NCBI RefSeq assembly: GCF_019578655.1
Contig: NC_063260.1
Coordinates: forward strand, 20,918,888-20,982,887
Source: Ricinus communis
Lineage: Eukaryota > Streptophyta > Magnoliopsida > Malpighiales > Euphorbiaceae
DNA: 64,000 nucleotides
Reading direction: 5' to 3'
Below are positions 25,490 through 37,597 of the stretch, in pieces. The notes beneath the pieces were generated by a model. That model was not told the origin of the DNA. It made no database searches and saw nothing but the letters and a program-made list of their open reading frames with translations. Position 1 is the stretch's first letter. Every line of letters begins with the position of its first letter. Made by a program: the position numbers and the translations under genes.

Positions 25490-28400
25490 ATGGATTCTTC
25501 ACATGACCACCATCACACCCATGACCATGAACATGACCACCAGCATCACCATCATCCTAATGAGTAATCTTCTATACCATCTCAATCTTGTTTCTTGTTC
25601 TGAAATTTATGGGGTCTTATTTATTTACTTGTTTCCTCAGGAAAACAAGTTGGCTCGGGGCAGATGGAAGAGTGTACCATAGTCATGATGGATTGGCACC
25701 TCACTCTCACGAACCCATTTACTCTCCTGGCTTCTTTAGCAGAAGAGCTCCTCCGATTCTTACTAGGGATTTTAGTGAAAGAGCTTTTACTGTTGGTATT
25801 GGTGGCCCTGTTGGTACTGGGTACTTTTTTTTTAATCTCCTATGTCCTTTCAATTTTCCTTTATGGTCTTGTTTTATCTGCATATTTTGCTTAGGAAGCT
25901 TTTATTTCTGGAGTTCATTTCAGTTCAGTTTATGCTTTTACTATCCAATGTATTTTTTACTTATAACTTCCTATGGGTTAACAGATTGCTGATTCTTTCT
26001 TTATTTTTCAGTTGTTTCGTATGATCTGTGCCTTAATACCAATGATACTTTAGAATTAAGTGTATCTTTGTAGCATCAGAATGAAGAAACAGAGATAAAG
26101 AAATTAGGGAGAGAAAAGAGAAAAGCTAGTAAGAGAGAGAATTTGCAGAGGAAGACACTAGTAAATTGGACTCTTTAAAGAAGTTATTTTTCCTCGGAAC
26201 GATTATTATGCAGTCCTACTTCGTTAAGCAAATGAAAAATAAGAATTTTTTTCTACTTATATATGAACGGTGAAGTTATGTTCTTGCTCTCAGAATGCCA
26301 TGTCATTGTATTTTAAAACACAATTACGGAAGCTTTCTTGATGGTTCTATATGGCCTATTCGTTGTGTACATTTGATAAATTTGGAGATTTTCTAATTTT
26401 CAGTTTGTAAAATTTTTTGGTGAGATTACGAATTTCTGGCTTTTCTTTGGCATATTTTCTTACCAGTGTCATGTTTTCCTTTATTGGATTTACTTGATAG
26501 CTTTCTAGTGCATTGTTATTGTAGAAACTCAATAGCAGATGCTGGATAGTGATGAAATACCATTTCGCACTGCAGGAAAACAGCTTTAATGTTGGCAATA
26601 TGCAAATTCTTACGGGACAAGTACAGTCTTGCTGCAGTAAGTATTCTCCCCAAACTTTTCTGGGATTTGAATGATTCATTCTCATATTTTTCATCTAACC
26701 CAATTTAAGACAAGTTGATATGCCACTTTAAGATGCGTCAGACCTCAATGCAGGTCTAATAAATCCAGTATCAGTTCATTAAGTGGTAGCTGCTTGTGAA
26801 CCAAGAAATTCATGCTTCTCCTAGGACCCCAAGGTGGATTGATCTCTCTTCATGAATTCCTTTAGCTGAAATAAGGCCCATCTTTATATAGTATGATCCC
26901 ACCTAGTGCAATTTCTGTTGCTCATGTAGGCAGCTGGCATATTTTTATTTTGGGATATAATTTGCACCTATTCAAAAGAAACAGAAAAATGCTTAAGAAA
27001 GTCATAAGAGCCTGAACTAAGTAGCTGATTATTCATTCATGAATGTGTTATCTTTTCTATTATCAGTTGTGTTACATTGATGCCAGACTGTTTGAGATAT
27101 TTATTAATAGCTTTAAGTTATATTGTTATTTCAGGTGACAAATGATATATTTACTAAGGAGGATGGTGAATTCTTGATTAAGAATGGGGCACTTCCTGAG
27201 GAAAGGATACGCGCTGTGGAAACTGGAGGCTGTCCACATGCTGCAATTCGTGAAGATATCAGCATTAACCTTGGCCCTCTCGAGGAGCTCTCTAAGTTAT
27301 TTAAAACAGATATATTACTTTGTGAATCTGGTGGAGGTAAATTGCTAATACAAGCTTCTTTCCATGCTATGTATAAATACTTAAAACGGCTGAAAAGCTC
27401 TTTGATCAGAAGAGTTAAGCATGGTGTTTTGCACGACAGTTTTCAGCACTAATTTTTTCTGTTTGGTGAGAAGTTTGGAAATGTGGTGAGCCACTTTTCT
27501 CAAATAGCTAAAAAATTAGATGTTAACAAGGAGAAGCTCAATTCTCTGTTAAAAGATTTATACAATTGTGAGTTTCTATAAGGGTCGTCTTGTTTTTGAA
27601 TTTGCTTGGTGCAGATAATTTAGCTGCCAACTTCAGCAGAGAACTAGCTGACTATATCATATATATAATAGATGTTTCTGGTGGTGATAAAATTCCTCGG
27701 AAAGGTGGCCCTGGCATCACTCAAGCTGATCTTCTTGTATGTGATTTCCCGTTTTGATATGTTGTTCTTGTAGCTCTTCTGAAGTCTGATATCCCATGTT
27801 ATTGCAAGTCTGAGTTATTTGTGCATGTTATTCTAGGTTATAAACAAGACTGACCTTGCTTCAGCAGTTGGAGCTGACTTGACAGTCATGGAGCGTGATG
27901 CAGTTCGTATGCGGGATGGTGGGCCGTTCGTCTTTGCTCAGGTGAGTTTGATATGCTTTTCCTATTTGATGACATTGTTCGTCATGGACATGGCAGCCGT
28001 GTAATTTGTTGTCCATAATTGGTGGAACTTATATAATAGGGCTTTTCTATTTTCATAGGGTAGAAACAAAGAAAGTGGACCCAGATGAAATCATATACTC
28101 ACAGGAAACTTTTTTCACCAAGTTCATGTTTTGATCATTCAGATTATGATCACACATCTTAAGTACTTCTTGACTCGGGGTAGACATGTTCATCCTCTAC
28201 AATGTGATTAATATGGATAAAGGAACTCTGATAATTCTCATGTTTGTTAAATCTGCAATTTTGACCATCATTATGCGCCTCCTAGATCACTGCAGTGCTG
28301 CATGGTATTGGCTCTCACCCAATTGTTGTCTTTTCTTAGGATGCTGGTCTGCAATGTCGTGAGCTAACAGATGCATAACATGGACCTCGTTTCAATTAGT

Positions 28401-28526
28401 ATTGATGTTATCCTAATTTCTTTGTATGTAATACTCTCATAGGTGAAGCATGGAGTGGGTGTAGAGGAAATTGTGAACCATGTTTTACAGGCCTGGGAAG
28501 TGGCAACCGGGAAGAAGCAGCATTGA
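25490..28526 (+). CDS. UREG: Urease accessory protein G (GTPase for nickel insertion)
   Basis: Seven exons (25490-25563, 25641-25820, 26576-26636, 27135-27336, 27615-27736, 27837-27941, 28443-28526) give 275 residues, normal for plant UreG. The N-terminus carries 12 His within residues 5-22, a nickel-binding stretch that plant UreG has in addition to the bacterial-like core. The P-loop GPVGTGKT is at 80-87 and is split by an intron between Gly85 and Lys86. The GGCPH nickel-site motif is at 136-140, and NKTDLA is the G4 guanine-specificity motif. UreG, with UreD and UreF, uses GTP to load nickel into apo-urease in the cytosol. All introns are GT-AG. The gene follows tRNA-Thr on the same strand with its own leader. 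In Arabidopsis the homologue (At2g34470, from memory) neighbours RPL18a and the SDR gene found here. Confidence 0.96.
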
Positions 28527-29761
28527 CCTGTACCTCTGAAAGTTGCCTTAGCACATCCTATTTCTCATGTTATCTACTCGTTTAGGTTGGGTTGTTGCAG
28601 AAGTAAACCTGTATTCAGCAATAAAAGTGAATTCAATCTGCTTGGTTATTGAGAAATGTGGTGATAAAGGGAGAGTGAAATTTGTGATAATCCGTAACTG
28701 ATTCTTAATAGCACTCTTTCAGAGCCTGTAATATAACCAGATTAGTCAAGAGGATTCTGGGTCAAATTGCTAATAATGATGCTATGTTTTGTTTAAGATC
28801 ATTGCAGCACTAGCAATTTGGCCGAGGAGAAGTGGCCATTATTTGCTTATTGGTAATTCGATATCCTTCAAAAAAAAAATTAAAAAAAAATCAAATCCAT
28901 GATTTTCATTTTTTCTCAAATGAAATTAAAAATACTAAAATAATAATTTTTTAATATTGTTAAAGATAAGGAAAGAAGTCTTTTTTTTTTTTTTTTTTTT
29001 TTTTAATTTTTTCTTTTGCCAAACGAATTTAAAACTTCACTGATAAGGTTGTTGGAGTTGACCTAAGAGTATTTTGCTTTACAATATTGTCTGAAATATA
29101 AAAATCACTATTCTAATAAATTTTCTGAAAGCATTTAATGAAGATCCATATCTTGTATATTTTATTACTTTTTGTTTTTCTATTATTTTAATTTTTACCA
29201 TATAAATTAATTGTTATTTTTTATTATTTCTTTTTAAAGGTAAAGAAAATATTGAAAGTTATTTAAGATATTGTCAAATGAATAAAAAACGCAAAAATAC
29301 AAATCTATCTATAGTTTAAGGTATAAATTTCAAAGTTCATAGAATCTTAGAAGTGGATCATATTGGATCCACAAATAAGAAATCAAGTGAAACACAAATG
29401 GACATGCCAACAAGAAATTAATGCCCATTTGGACTTCTGGTTGCTCAGGATTGTACTCTTTTTTTCTTTTTACAACAAAAACTATCAAATGAAAAAGAAA
29501 AAAAAAAGGACTAAATATGAAATTCGGGTCATAATCTAGATCCAAATTGGTCATAAGCCTTTCGAAATACACAAGGATGGCCCGGGTATCCAACCCAATT
29601 CGAGATAGAATCAATTATCGCTGATAGACTCTAGAACTTGAAAAGGAACAGGAGAATCCCTGGAAGAGAAAGAGAAAATTGGCAATAAAGATCATTAGTC
29701 GCCAAGAGCCACAAAATTGGAACCGAAAACTTTTAATTTATTCATAGTGAAGATAGTTAAA
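28527..29761. other. Intergenic region
   Basis: UREG 3' UTR to about 28750, then A/T-rich spacer with a poly-T run of about 25 at 28980-29004. No gene was recognised on either strand. Confidence 0.6.
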
Positions 29762-30066
29762 ATGGGAGAAGAAGAGGGAAAGAAAAGGAGAGTGGTGGTG
29801 GAATCATTAGGATGGTTAACAGAATCATCAATTTTACCTAAAAAACACAGGTCCATTGAAGGAGTTGGTCCCTCTTCTATCCTCGAACTCAAAGCTCAAC
29901 TTTACAAATCCCAAGAAGAATCCAAACTCTCCAAACACTCATCTTCCGCTGCCTGGTCAGATGTCAGTTACCACCGCGCCAAGAAGATAATCACTGCTTC
30001 CTCCTCCGATCCCTTTTCCGCCAAGAACTCCGGCGTTGAAGCCCGTGCTCTCAAGTACCTAACCTA

Positions 30067-30108
<42 letters not shown>

Positions 30109-31315
30109 ATATATATATTAATTTATTCAATTGTGTTATTTGTTTTTGAATTAGGGTTTTGTTTAGGGTCTGTTTGGATATTTACGGCTATAATTTAATT
30201 CTGTTAAGTTAGGAAATAAGTTGTAGAAATCATATCATTTAGATTGAAACATATAATATAAAATTATTTCAATTACATAATTGAATTGGATTTTAGAACT
30301 AAAATTGAATTGATATGTTTTGGTTTTGAATTATAGGGATAAGCTTGAGCTTAAAGCGATTAAAGATGGATCAGCTAGCTATGCAGCGCTGGAGAAGAAG
30401 GCTGAGTTATATGATAAGCTAGTAAGAGGAGAGCTATCCGATGAGGAAGATCAGGAGAAATACTGTGTTGATTTTTTCCGGAAAGGCATGGAGCAAGATG
30501 AATCCCAGCGTCCGCAAACTTATGATAATTCTGCTACAGTAGCTTCACAAGAAAAACAACCAGAAGAAGATGGCAAGAATGAGAATGATGAGTCTGTACT
30601 TTATAATGCAAAAGGGCCGGGAAGAACAGGTGGAGGCATGGATAAAGACGAACATAAGCGTTTTGTTAGGTATTTGATTTTTTATTTTACATTTTATACA
30701 TTTATGGTTGTTATATATAATGTGTATTTCTGAATCCGGGAAATCTTTTATCCCTTAAACTTGATAGTGTTTTGTTGTGGATTAGATTTTAGTTGATACT
30801 ATGGTAACGCTCTTAACTTAAAATCAGAAATGAAGTGGCTCTAGAAGAATTGACAATAGGTTTCATTTTTTACACGTTAGTCAAATTATAAGTGATTATG
30901 CACAGATGCATAGGGTGGTATGAGTATTACAGTAAGGATAGAAAAATGTCTATGTATGATGCTTTAGATGCTGAAGAACAGGATAATATTGACTTTTCAT
31001 AAACTAAGCTTTAATCCTTTTCCTTTCATTCCATAATCCAATTAGGTTATTTTTCCATGTTTTGGCATTTGCAGTTTTATGCTTCTCTTGCCTGATTCAT
31101 TATCTATCATCTGTATCTGGAACTGATAATCCTCTATGTTGGTGGTTTTCTTTAGGGAAGTTCATGAAGAAGTAAATCAGGCAAGAGAGAAGGTGTCCGA
31201 GCTCAAGCAGCGGAGACAAGAGCAGGCGGCAGCTCATCGAGAGAAATTAAGACAGGCATATCTTCGTAAAAAATTAGAGAAACTGAAAGCTGCACCGAAT
31301 AATGAGCAGACATGA
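29762..31315 (+). CDS. CCDC174-like coiled-coil protein
   Basis: Three exons (29762-30054, 30337-30669, 31156-31315) give 261 residues. The text SSILELKAQLYKSQEESK near residues 38-55 matches the N-terminal core of CCDC174-type proteins (S.-LKAEL..KQEE), and LKAIKDGSASYAALEKKAELYDKL is the second conserved block. The C-terminal 55 residues are charged and predicted coiled coil (EEVNQAREKVSELKQRR). The middle is acidic and low-complexity. Animal CCDC174 is a nuclear protein linked to RNA processing complexes; the plant role is unknown. The start ATG at 29762 is preferred over upstream non-ATG codons. Intron 1 opens with a long (CT)n-(AT)n microsatellite. Confidence 0.75.
30069..30105 (+). repeat. 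(CT)n microsatellite in intron 1 of the CCDC174-like gene
   Basis: About 18 CT units are followed by a short (AT) run. It lies 14 bases after the donor splice site and is likely polymorphic in length. Confidence 0.9.
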
Positions 31316-31700
31316 TTAGTGGAAGGGAGGAGATGATAACCCAATTTCTGTGTCTCTTAGTCTTATTCAACGATTCAAGCATGCGAGTTGGGATGAAACT
31401 CGTACTTAACAAGTAACAAATGGGAAATTCTTTTGTCCAACTTGTCTCTCCCTCTGTATGTAAAGCTCAAAGAATTTTCTGCGTTCTTCAGTTGTCACTT
31501 GTATATGGAACATTTTCAGATATAGACACCCTCGAGTCTTATTTCGGCTCTAATTTGTTTTTGGAGTTGCAATATTACAATTTTAGTCTCCATGTATTGC
31601 ATGCAGTGGGCGAGCAGTGCACGTAGAAAGAGTTCTCTTGATACATATCTAAGTTAAGCTGATGCCGCTGAGCAAATAAAAAGGGAAAACATTTAAAAAA
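31316..31700. other. 3' UTR and spacer, Pol III terminator of tRNA-Arg
   Basis: Trailer of the CCDC174-like gene. The A run at 31695-31700 is the TTTTTT terminator of the minus-strand tRNA gene next to it. Nothing else was seen. Confidence 0.6.
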
Positions 31701-31773
31701 CGACTCCACTGGGGATCGAACCCAGAATCTCTGGTTCCGTAGACCAGCGCCTTATCCATTGGGCCATGGAGTC
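31701..31773 (-). tRNA. tRNA-Arg (anticodon ACG)
   Basis: On the minus strand a 73-base cloverleaf reads GACTCCA (acceptor) paired with TGGAGTC and discriminator G. The anticodon arm CTGGT-CTACGGA-ACCAG contains ACG, and the T-arm contains GGTTCGATCC. It has no intron. A TTTTTT run follows directly. It reads Arg CGU. Confidence 0.95.
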
Positions 31774-32229
31774 CTTGCGTTGGAGCTTGCAAGTTTTCAT
31801 ACTTATATGTTAATTAATCGAGTCTGCTCAAGTTCGAAGCATTGGATCATATCAATTTTCATTTAAACAAAAGATTTGTTCATGGTTTTCACATTATAAA
31901 GGCATTTGCTTTTCGATATTTCTCTCTTTTTTGTTTGTTTAAAAGAAAGCAAGCAAGAACAAATTAACTTGCCCGACATTTAACCTTTAGCATTTATTTT
32001 CCTGAATATGAAAAAGGATACTGATGGTGCATACACTCTTCAGTTTTTACTCTTCTGGTTACAGAAAAGTTAAAATCCCTGTCAATTTTCGCATATATAT
32101 ATGAACATGAATTTCCTTTACACTTTAGTAACATTATTGCATACAAATCCTAAAATTACTCTAGAATATCCAAAATCAAAACAAAACAACAAGCTGACAC
32201 TTGCACAACACATGTCCGACATGCATCCA
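31774..32229. other. Intergenic region
   Basis: 5' flank of the tRNA-Arg gene and the 3' UTR of the minus-strand C2 gene. No other feature was recognised. Confidence 0.6.
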
Positions 32230-32853
32230 CTAACTTACTAGACCACCACCGACACCGATACCGTCACCGTCACCATCACCGCCAGATGCACCATCCTCCT
32301 CCACCACCACCTTCTCCTCCTCCTCAACAACATCCTTAACACTAAAGGACAAAGACTCTCTCCTTTCCAAGAACTTCCCGGTTGGAGGTACCCACAAGGT
32401 CAATAACCCTTGAGGACGACCAGACGGCCGCCAAACCTGCACCGTCATGCACTGGATGGGATTATCCACTGGAACATCAGGTCTCCCGCCTTTCAAAACG
32501 TCACAAAGCAAAACCCTAGCACTTCCTACAGGCTTATCTCTAACATGACCATGAGCGTATATGTCCACGTTCAATGCCGCTATTATGTTAGTCTCCAGCA
32601 GGTTTTCCCGAAACATCACCTTGACAGTCTCATTCCAAGTGGGGTCAGTGCCGCCGTGGTTATCCACATGGGTTTTGGCCACGTGGAGGTCTTTCTCGAC
32701 GTAGACAAGAGCGTAGGGTTTCATCTTGGTGACATGCTTAACGTTCTTGAGATTCTCTGCTGAGATTATCAGAACTTCTATTTCTCTCAGTTGATCTTGG
32801 TTTTTGCGGCTGCGGTGGTGGCAGGGGTGATGTGGGGTCTCGGGATGACTCAT
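32230..32853 (-). CDS. Small C2-domain protein (SRC2-like)
   Basis: A single-exon gene encodes 207 residues. A short His/Pro-rich start leads to one C2 domain at about residues 22-150: REIEVLIISAENLKNV, then KPYALVYVEKDLHVAKTHVD, then DPTWNETVKVMF and LNVDIYAHG. C2 domains bind membranes, often with calcium; here the aspartate set looks partial (DPTWNE present), so calcium dependence is uncertain. The tail is unusual: a Val/Glu-rich acidic run followed by Gly-Asp repeats and a Gly-rich end. SRC2/BAP-type plant proteins of this size act in stress and membrane signalling. The gene is convergent with the CCDC174-like gene, with tRNA-Arg between. Confidence 0.82.
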   Translation of the reverse strand: MSHPETPHHPCHHRSRKNQDQLREIEVLIISAENLKNVKHVTKMKPYALVYVEKDLHVAKTHVDNHGGTDPTWNETVKVMFRENLLETNIIAALNVDIYAHGHVRDKPVGSARVLLCDVLKGGRPDVPVDNPIQCMTVQVWRPSGRPQGLLTLWVPPTGKFLERRESLSFSVKDVVEEEEKVVVEEDGASGGDGDGDGIGVGGGLVS

Positions 32854-34072
32854 TTCCCGTAATTTAGATGGAGCGTTTCCGATAGTATTGAAGGTTTGAG
32901 TTGAATTAATAAGGTAGTAGCTCGAGGTTTGTGTTATCTTGAGATAAAGAATTGAATTTGGTAATTTTGTTGTGAACCTTTTTTTTTTTTTTTCTTTCTT
33001 TTGGTGAATACTTTGTTGTAAACTTCAGCAGGAAGAGAAAACAGACGGTACTTTGAATTTCAGGTAACATATAGAAGTATGCTCTACACTCATCCTCCTA
33101 CAACTAAATCAATTTTACTAGTTTGAGAAGGTGATCATTTAATTGAGATGCGGTTATCAAATATTTATTTTCACTTAATTATATTTATTATGAATAATAT
33201 AAAAAAGATAAAATATATTCTGTTTTAATATAGTTAATGGATAGAATGCATCAAAAGATAAGTACCAACATAAAAAAAAAAGAAATAAGTATAATTTCAA
33301 ATAATTATTAGGTAACGCATATTTTATGAAATAGAAATATAATTATTATAATCTATTAGGATGTAGATTTTAATTTTATTTGTAATTAGTCCAAATTAGA
33401 ATTAAATTTACATAGAAATAATTTTTATGTAAAATACAGAAACAAAGAAATCTTATATCGTGTGGAATTAGTAACAAATCATTAATGGTAGAAGTTAAGA
33501 GAACAAGTTGCTTAAATAAATTAAACGCTCAATTTTCGTATAATGTTTAATCCTGCAGAATCATGAGGTTAATTCGAGTGTTAATTTGTTCTTAAGGTTT
33601 GTGCTAAAATTATTCGGAAAGGCGAATTAATGGATAATATAGAGAAAAATGATATTATAGTAGTTTGAACTCAAAACTCAATTACCCCTTTAAGGCGAAG
33701 GAGAGAAGGATAACGGTGCAAGTGTGAATGAGTTGCTCACCGAAAGAGGAATTTTGGCTGTCATTTTCCTGCCCACAGATTCATTTTCTAAACCTTATAA
33801 CCTGATTAACGCCTCATTAAATTAAGAGACCCGTTGTTTTAACCAATTAGATTCCTTTTCTTTTTTTCTTAAGGAATGTTATGTTATCGCCAATACAATA
33901 TTTCTTTTCTTTCTAGTGTTGTTTGTGCCCAAACTAGGAAACTTTTTAACATTCCACAGCTTCTTTTATTTGTTTGGTTACTCCACTATTTTATATCCTT
34001 TCATCTTCTTACATTCATCTACTCTGACACATAGGAAGTCCTTTCAATAAGTTAAAGAGTTCTCTGCACGTC
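32854..34072. other. Divergent promoter region of the C2 and X8 genes
   Basis: A/T-rich spacer with a poly-A/T run near 32980. No gene was recognised. It should hold the promoters of both flanking genes, which point away from each other. Confidence 0.55.
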
Positions 34073-35022
34073 ATGGGAAAATCAGCTTTGTCTCTTCCCC
34101 TCCTCATTCTTGGTCTTTTATTCATACTGCTGCCGTCCATCAATTCAGGTACTCCAAGTAACATTAGTCTAATTATTATGTTGTAAATAAGTTTTGTGCA
34201 ACTCTGGATGATAGTTTCTTACCTTTCCCTTTTTCCCTTTACCGAGGTTGATGTCTGCACACCCATTTTTCCCACAAAAATGCTAATCGTCATTAATGGA
34301 TTTTCAAGAGAAGAAATTAAGACTGTTCATATGATCTTCTGTTTCCACATTCAATTTATACTTCTAATACCAGGAATCTTAGAATCTTGTAAAACAATTG
34401 ATACACGTAGTGGAAACTCTTGGATATTTATGATGTATCAAGAACTCCGTTAGGTAGGCTAATTCCTGCTTCAAATTCATAAAAATGGTTGTGTAAAATT
34501 GTGCAGGAGGAATTGTGAAGCTGCCTAATGCAGAGGTACATATGCATTATTACATAAAGACTAAATATTCACATTAGATATATATATATTTTTCTCTTTA
34601 ACATTGAAATTCTTGAATGTTGTCATGCATGCGCAGGAGAAAACCTGGTGTGTGGCAAAGCCATCATCAAGTGAAGCAGAATTGGTGGCGAATATAAATT
34701 TTGCGTGCGATCAATTGAATGATTGCAAGCTAATTCAACCAAATGGCACTTGTTACTATCCCAGCAATTATATTAACCATGCTTCAGTGGTTATGAACCT
34801 TTACTACCAGTCCAAGGGCAGAAACACATGGAACTGTGATTTCAAGAATTCTGGTCTTATCTCTAAGAAGGATCCAAGTATAACACACCATCTCATTGAC
34901 AAATGTATTCTTTGTCATAATAATAATGCTAAATATTATTTCTTCTTTAACTTTTCTTTCTGAAGTTGTTAATGTTAATGCTCGTTCAATCTGCAGGCTA
35001 TGGTTGCTGCAGCTATCTTTAA
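34073..35022 (+). CDS. Secreted X8 (CBM43) domain protein, callose-binding type
   Basis: Four exons (34073-34148, 34507-34535, 34637-34877, 34997-35022) give 123 residues. A signal peptide (SLPLLILGLLFILLPSINS) is followed by one X8 domain from about residue 36 to the end. Six domain cysteines are visible: TWCVAKP, FACDQ, NDCKLI, GTCYYP, WNCDF and YGC, plus one extra Cys. X8 domains bind beta-1,3-glucans, as in plasmodesmata callose-binding proteins. This copy ends three residues after the last cysteines (CCSYL), with no Ser-rich linker or GPI signal, so the mature protein should be free in the wall. The short second exon and late fourth exon are inferred from splice sites and family alignment. 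Confidence 0.83.
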
Positions 35023-36882
35023 TGGGTTTGCAATACAAGGTGTTTGAGAGGCTTTTGAAGGGTTCAGTATAGTTAATAACAAATGGTGGTGCAATCCTTA
35101 AGCATTTCTATAATTTCTTTGTCTGTTAGCAGCTATGTTGAATATAAGATATTTTACTTTTGAATCTTTTTGTGGATTGATTATTTGATCTTGAAGTTAA
35201 AAGACAATTTGAGAGCTATCCTTTTTAACAACCAGTTATACTGACAAGATAATCAGTAGATAATCGATCAACTCATTACACACTGCAATTGTTCATTTAT
35301 AGGTTTGATCAAATTAGGAGCCATTTTCAACTTCCTTGACATTCTCCAATTTGACTCAAAAGTTCCTTGAATTTGTTCTGAAAATAAAGAACTATGTGCC
35401 CATTATGTTAAATGAGACCAACTGATTGATCAAAACCATTGGCATATACAGTGAAAGAGAGACATGCAGCATATAGAGTAATATGTATGTATGAACTTTA
35501 TTACAAGCACAAGTTGCAAAATTACCACCGATGGCTAGTTTCCTGGCATGGCAATTGCCAATACTATAATCTCGCCCTGAACGGAAATTAACAAGCCAAC
35601 AGATCGCATACAAGCACCTTTTGCATGTATTAATTTCTGAAAATAGATAATCGTAATTCTATGCATCAAACAAACAAATTGCTTTCTCTAACTTAGCAAT
35701 CCAATCTATACTCACAAAGCTGATGTCTTATGAAGTATATAATGTGGATTATAACTCATTTCTTCAAATCAATTATTTCCTATTCTAAAAACAACATAAT
35801 TACTTGATCATTGCCCTATCTAATTAAGATATGAACAAGACCCCATTAGTTTTCATGTAGATGCCCTTTGTATGCACTAGCTGTGCCAGTTTGGGAAGGC
35901 TAATATGAAGGACTGTGACCTTCAAAAACCATGCCCGAAAATCTGCAAAAAGAACTTCTTAGAGCAACCAAAAAGTGCACTTTGCAGAGGTGTCCGACAT
36001 AACTAAAGCTCAAGAAAAGCATTAGGGAGGAACTCAATAGACCCTCTACTGAAAGTTTCACCTGTCGCTGCGTTAGCAATTCGGAGGTCAAATGTCTATG
36101 TTGTAGTGAAGGAGATTGAAGCTTCAAATCTCCTCTGAAAATATTTGAATACCAAATAAATAAACAAGAAAGTATAGTAATAGTGTAGGGTGAAATTCAG
36201 TAGACAAGTGTGAGGAAGCAAATAGTATAAACATTAAGCAAGGTATTTGAAAGTTGGTATGCACATGGGATCACTAGCTATGGAATCGCCAAGTAAGAAA
36301 GAATGATTATTCAAATGTTATTCGGCTTATTATGAGATTAGAGTCTTAACTTTATAAGCAACGCTGCTTTGCCAGCTCAACTGTATCCAACCTAAATATT
36401 GCAATTTAAGTTCTATAAGCCGAGGCATACCGCCAACAAATTATGGTCTAACATGGACAAGATCATTCAAGGGTAGCTCTGCCCTTCCTTGAGTTCGTAC
36501 ATTTTAATCCTGCTTTTTCAAATTCAACTGAAAATCTTTAAAATTAGAACTTTAAGAATTAATTTAACTCCTACGTTCTTGGACTATGATCCAGATTTTC
36601 CAGCTCATAGCCAATAACTTCAACGAGGTTTTTGCGTGTAGTATTAATTCCCGTTATCATCCTTTAAAGAAATACAAAATTTGACAAGAAAGAGAGGACT
36701 TTTATGATAAAGGAAAACAATGATTGCAAAGAAGGTCCAGTGGCGTTCCACAGTTCCAGGCTGGTAAGAAGTGTAATTAATTACACCAGCAACACGCCAC
36801 CCTCAAATGATTTTGTTTGTGGTTAAACCAGCATAATATAGCTGTCAGATTCCTTAATTATTTCCTTAATTCTTCCCTATAT
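35023..36882. other. Intergenic region with a possible defensin-like fragment
   Basis: No complete gene was found. On the minus strand at about 35500-35630 a frame after a possible TTTTCAG acceptor contains a cysteine pattern ending GNCHARKLAIGGNFATCAC, which resembles the gamma-core end (G-x-C ... C-x-C) of defensin-like peptides. No signal-peptide exon was found upstream, so it is not called as a gene. The rest is spacer. Confidence 0.4.
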
Positions 36883-36892
36883 TATATATAAA
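36883..36892 (+). promoter_or_regulatory. TATA box of the AG peptide gene
   Basis: TATATATAAA sits 117 bases before the start codon, followed by a C/T-rich leader. Confidence 0.5.
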
Positions 36893-37008
36893 CCATTTCC
36901 ACCTCCCAATTACACTCAGTACAGGATCAAAACCCCTCACTTCTAATACTACCATTTGAGTCATTTCTGCTTCTTGTCTGTCAGCCTCTTCAGAACAACT
37001 CTGCTGAT

Positions 37009-37203
37009 ATGGAGTGTTGCAGAGTGACCATGGTTTTCACCATCTACATCATGGTGCTTCTGGCTTTAGTTGTTTTTGGAACATCAGCTGCTGTTGAAGA
37101 TTTGGGTGGAGTGGCACCGGCACCAATGGAAAGCTCTGGGATGGCTCTGGGAGTTCCAGCTGCAGTTGCAGTCATTGCTTCTCTGGCTGCCTGGTTCTTT
37201 TAA
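37009..37203 (+). CDS. Arabinogalactan peptide (GPI-anchored AG peptide)
   Basis: A single-exon gene encodes 64 residues. A signal peptide (TIYIMVLLALVVFGTSAA) precedes a very short mature part with one Ala-Pro-Ala-Pro motif (GGVAPAP). A C-terminal hydrophobic stretch (LGVPAAVAVIASLAAWFF) follows, the form of a GPI-anchor signal. AG peptides are processed to about 10-15 residues, hydroxylated and glycosylated at the cell surface. This one has only two prolines in the mature region, fewer than most, so glycosylation may be slight. The TATA box and leader are at normal distance. Confidence 0.78.
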   Translation: MECCRVTMVFTIYIMVLLALVVFGTSAAVEDLGGVAPAPMESSGMALGVPAAVAVIASLAAWFF

Positions 37204-37597
37204 ATTTGATGATTATTTTCTGTTTTTGGTTATCGACTGATGCTGTTCGATTCTTTTATTGTTCAGTTCATTGTGTTTGTGCTAAAAGAACTTGAGTGAA
37301 ATGTTGTCACATTAACCACTTACATGAAGTATAATCACTCTTCTGTTTAACCTTTCTGCAACTTTTGGTGACTGCACTGTTGTCTGATGATAGTTGCATG
37401 AAATAATATAGTTTAAGTTATATCACTCAAATTATTCGATGATAAATTACTAAATTAACAACTAGGTTTAGATGTCTGTAGTGAATTGAATGCAGGCAAC
37501 AAATGACCACAGAAAATCCATTGGAACTTGAAATATCACTTGTATGTAATGTTCTGCATCACAACTCAAAATTACCACCTCTTAACTATGTACAGAG
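37204..37597. other. Spacer between convergent genes
   Basis: Holds the 3' UTRs of the AG peptide gene (+) and the SDR-like gene (-). Nothing else was seen. Confidence 0.6.

Noticed and set aside
32410..32763. 117-residue plus-strand frame over the C2 gene
   Set aside because: Antisense shadow of a clear C2 domain; no known domain or promoter of its own.
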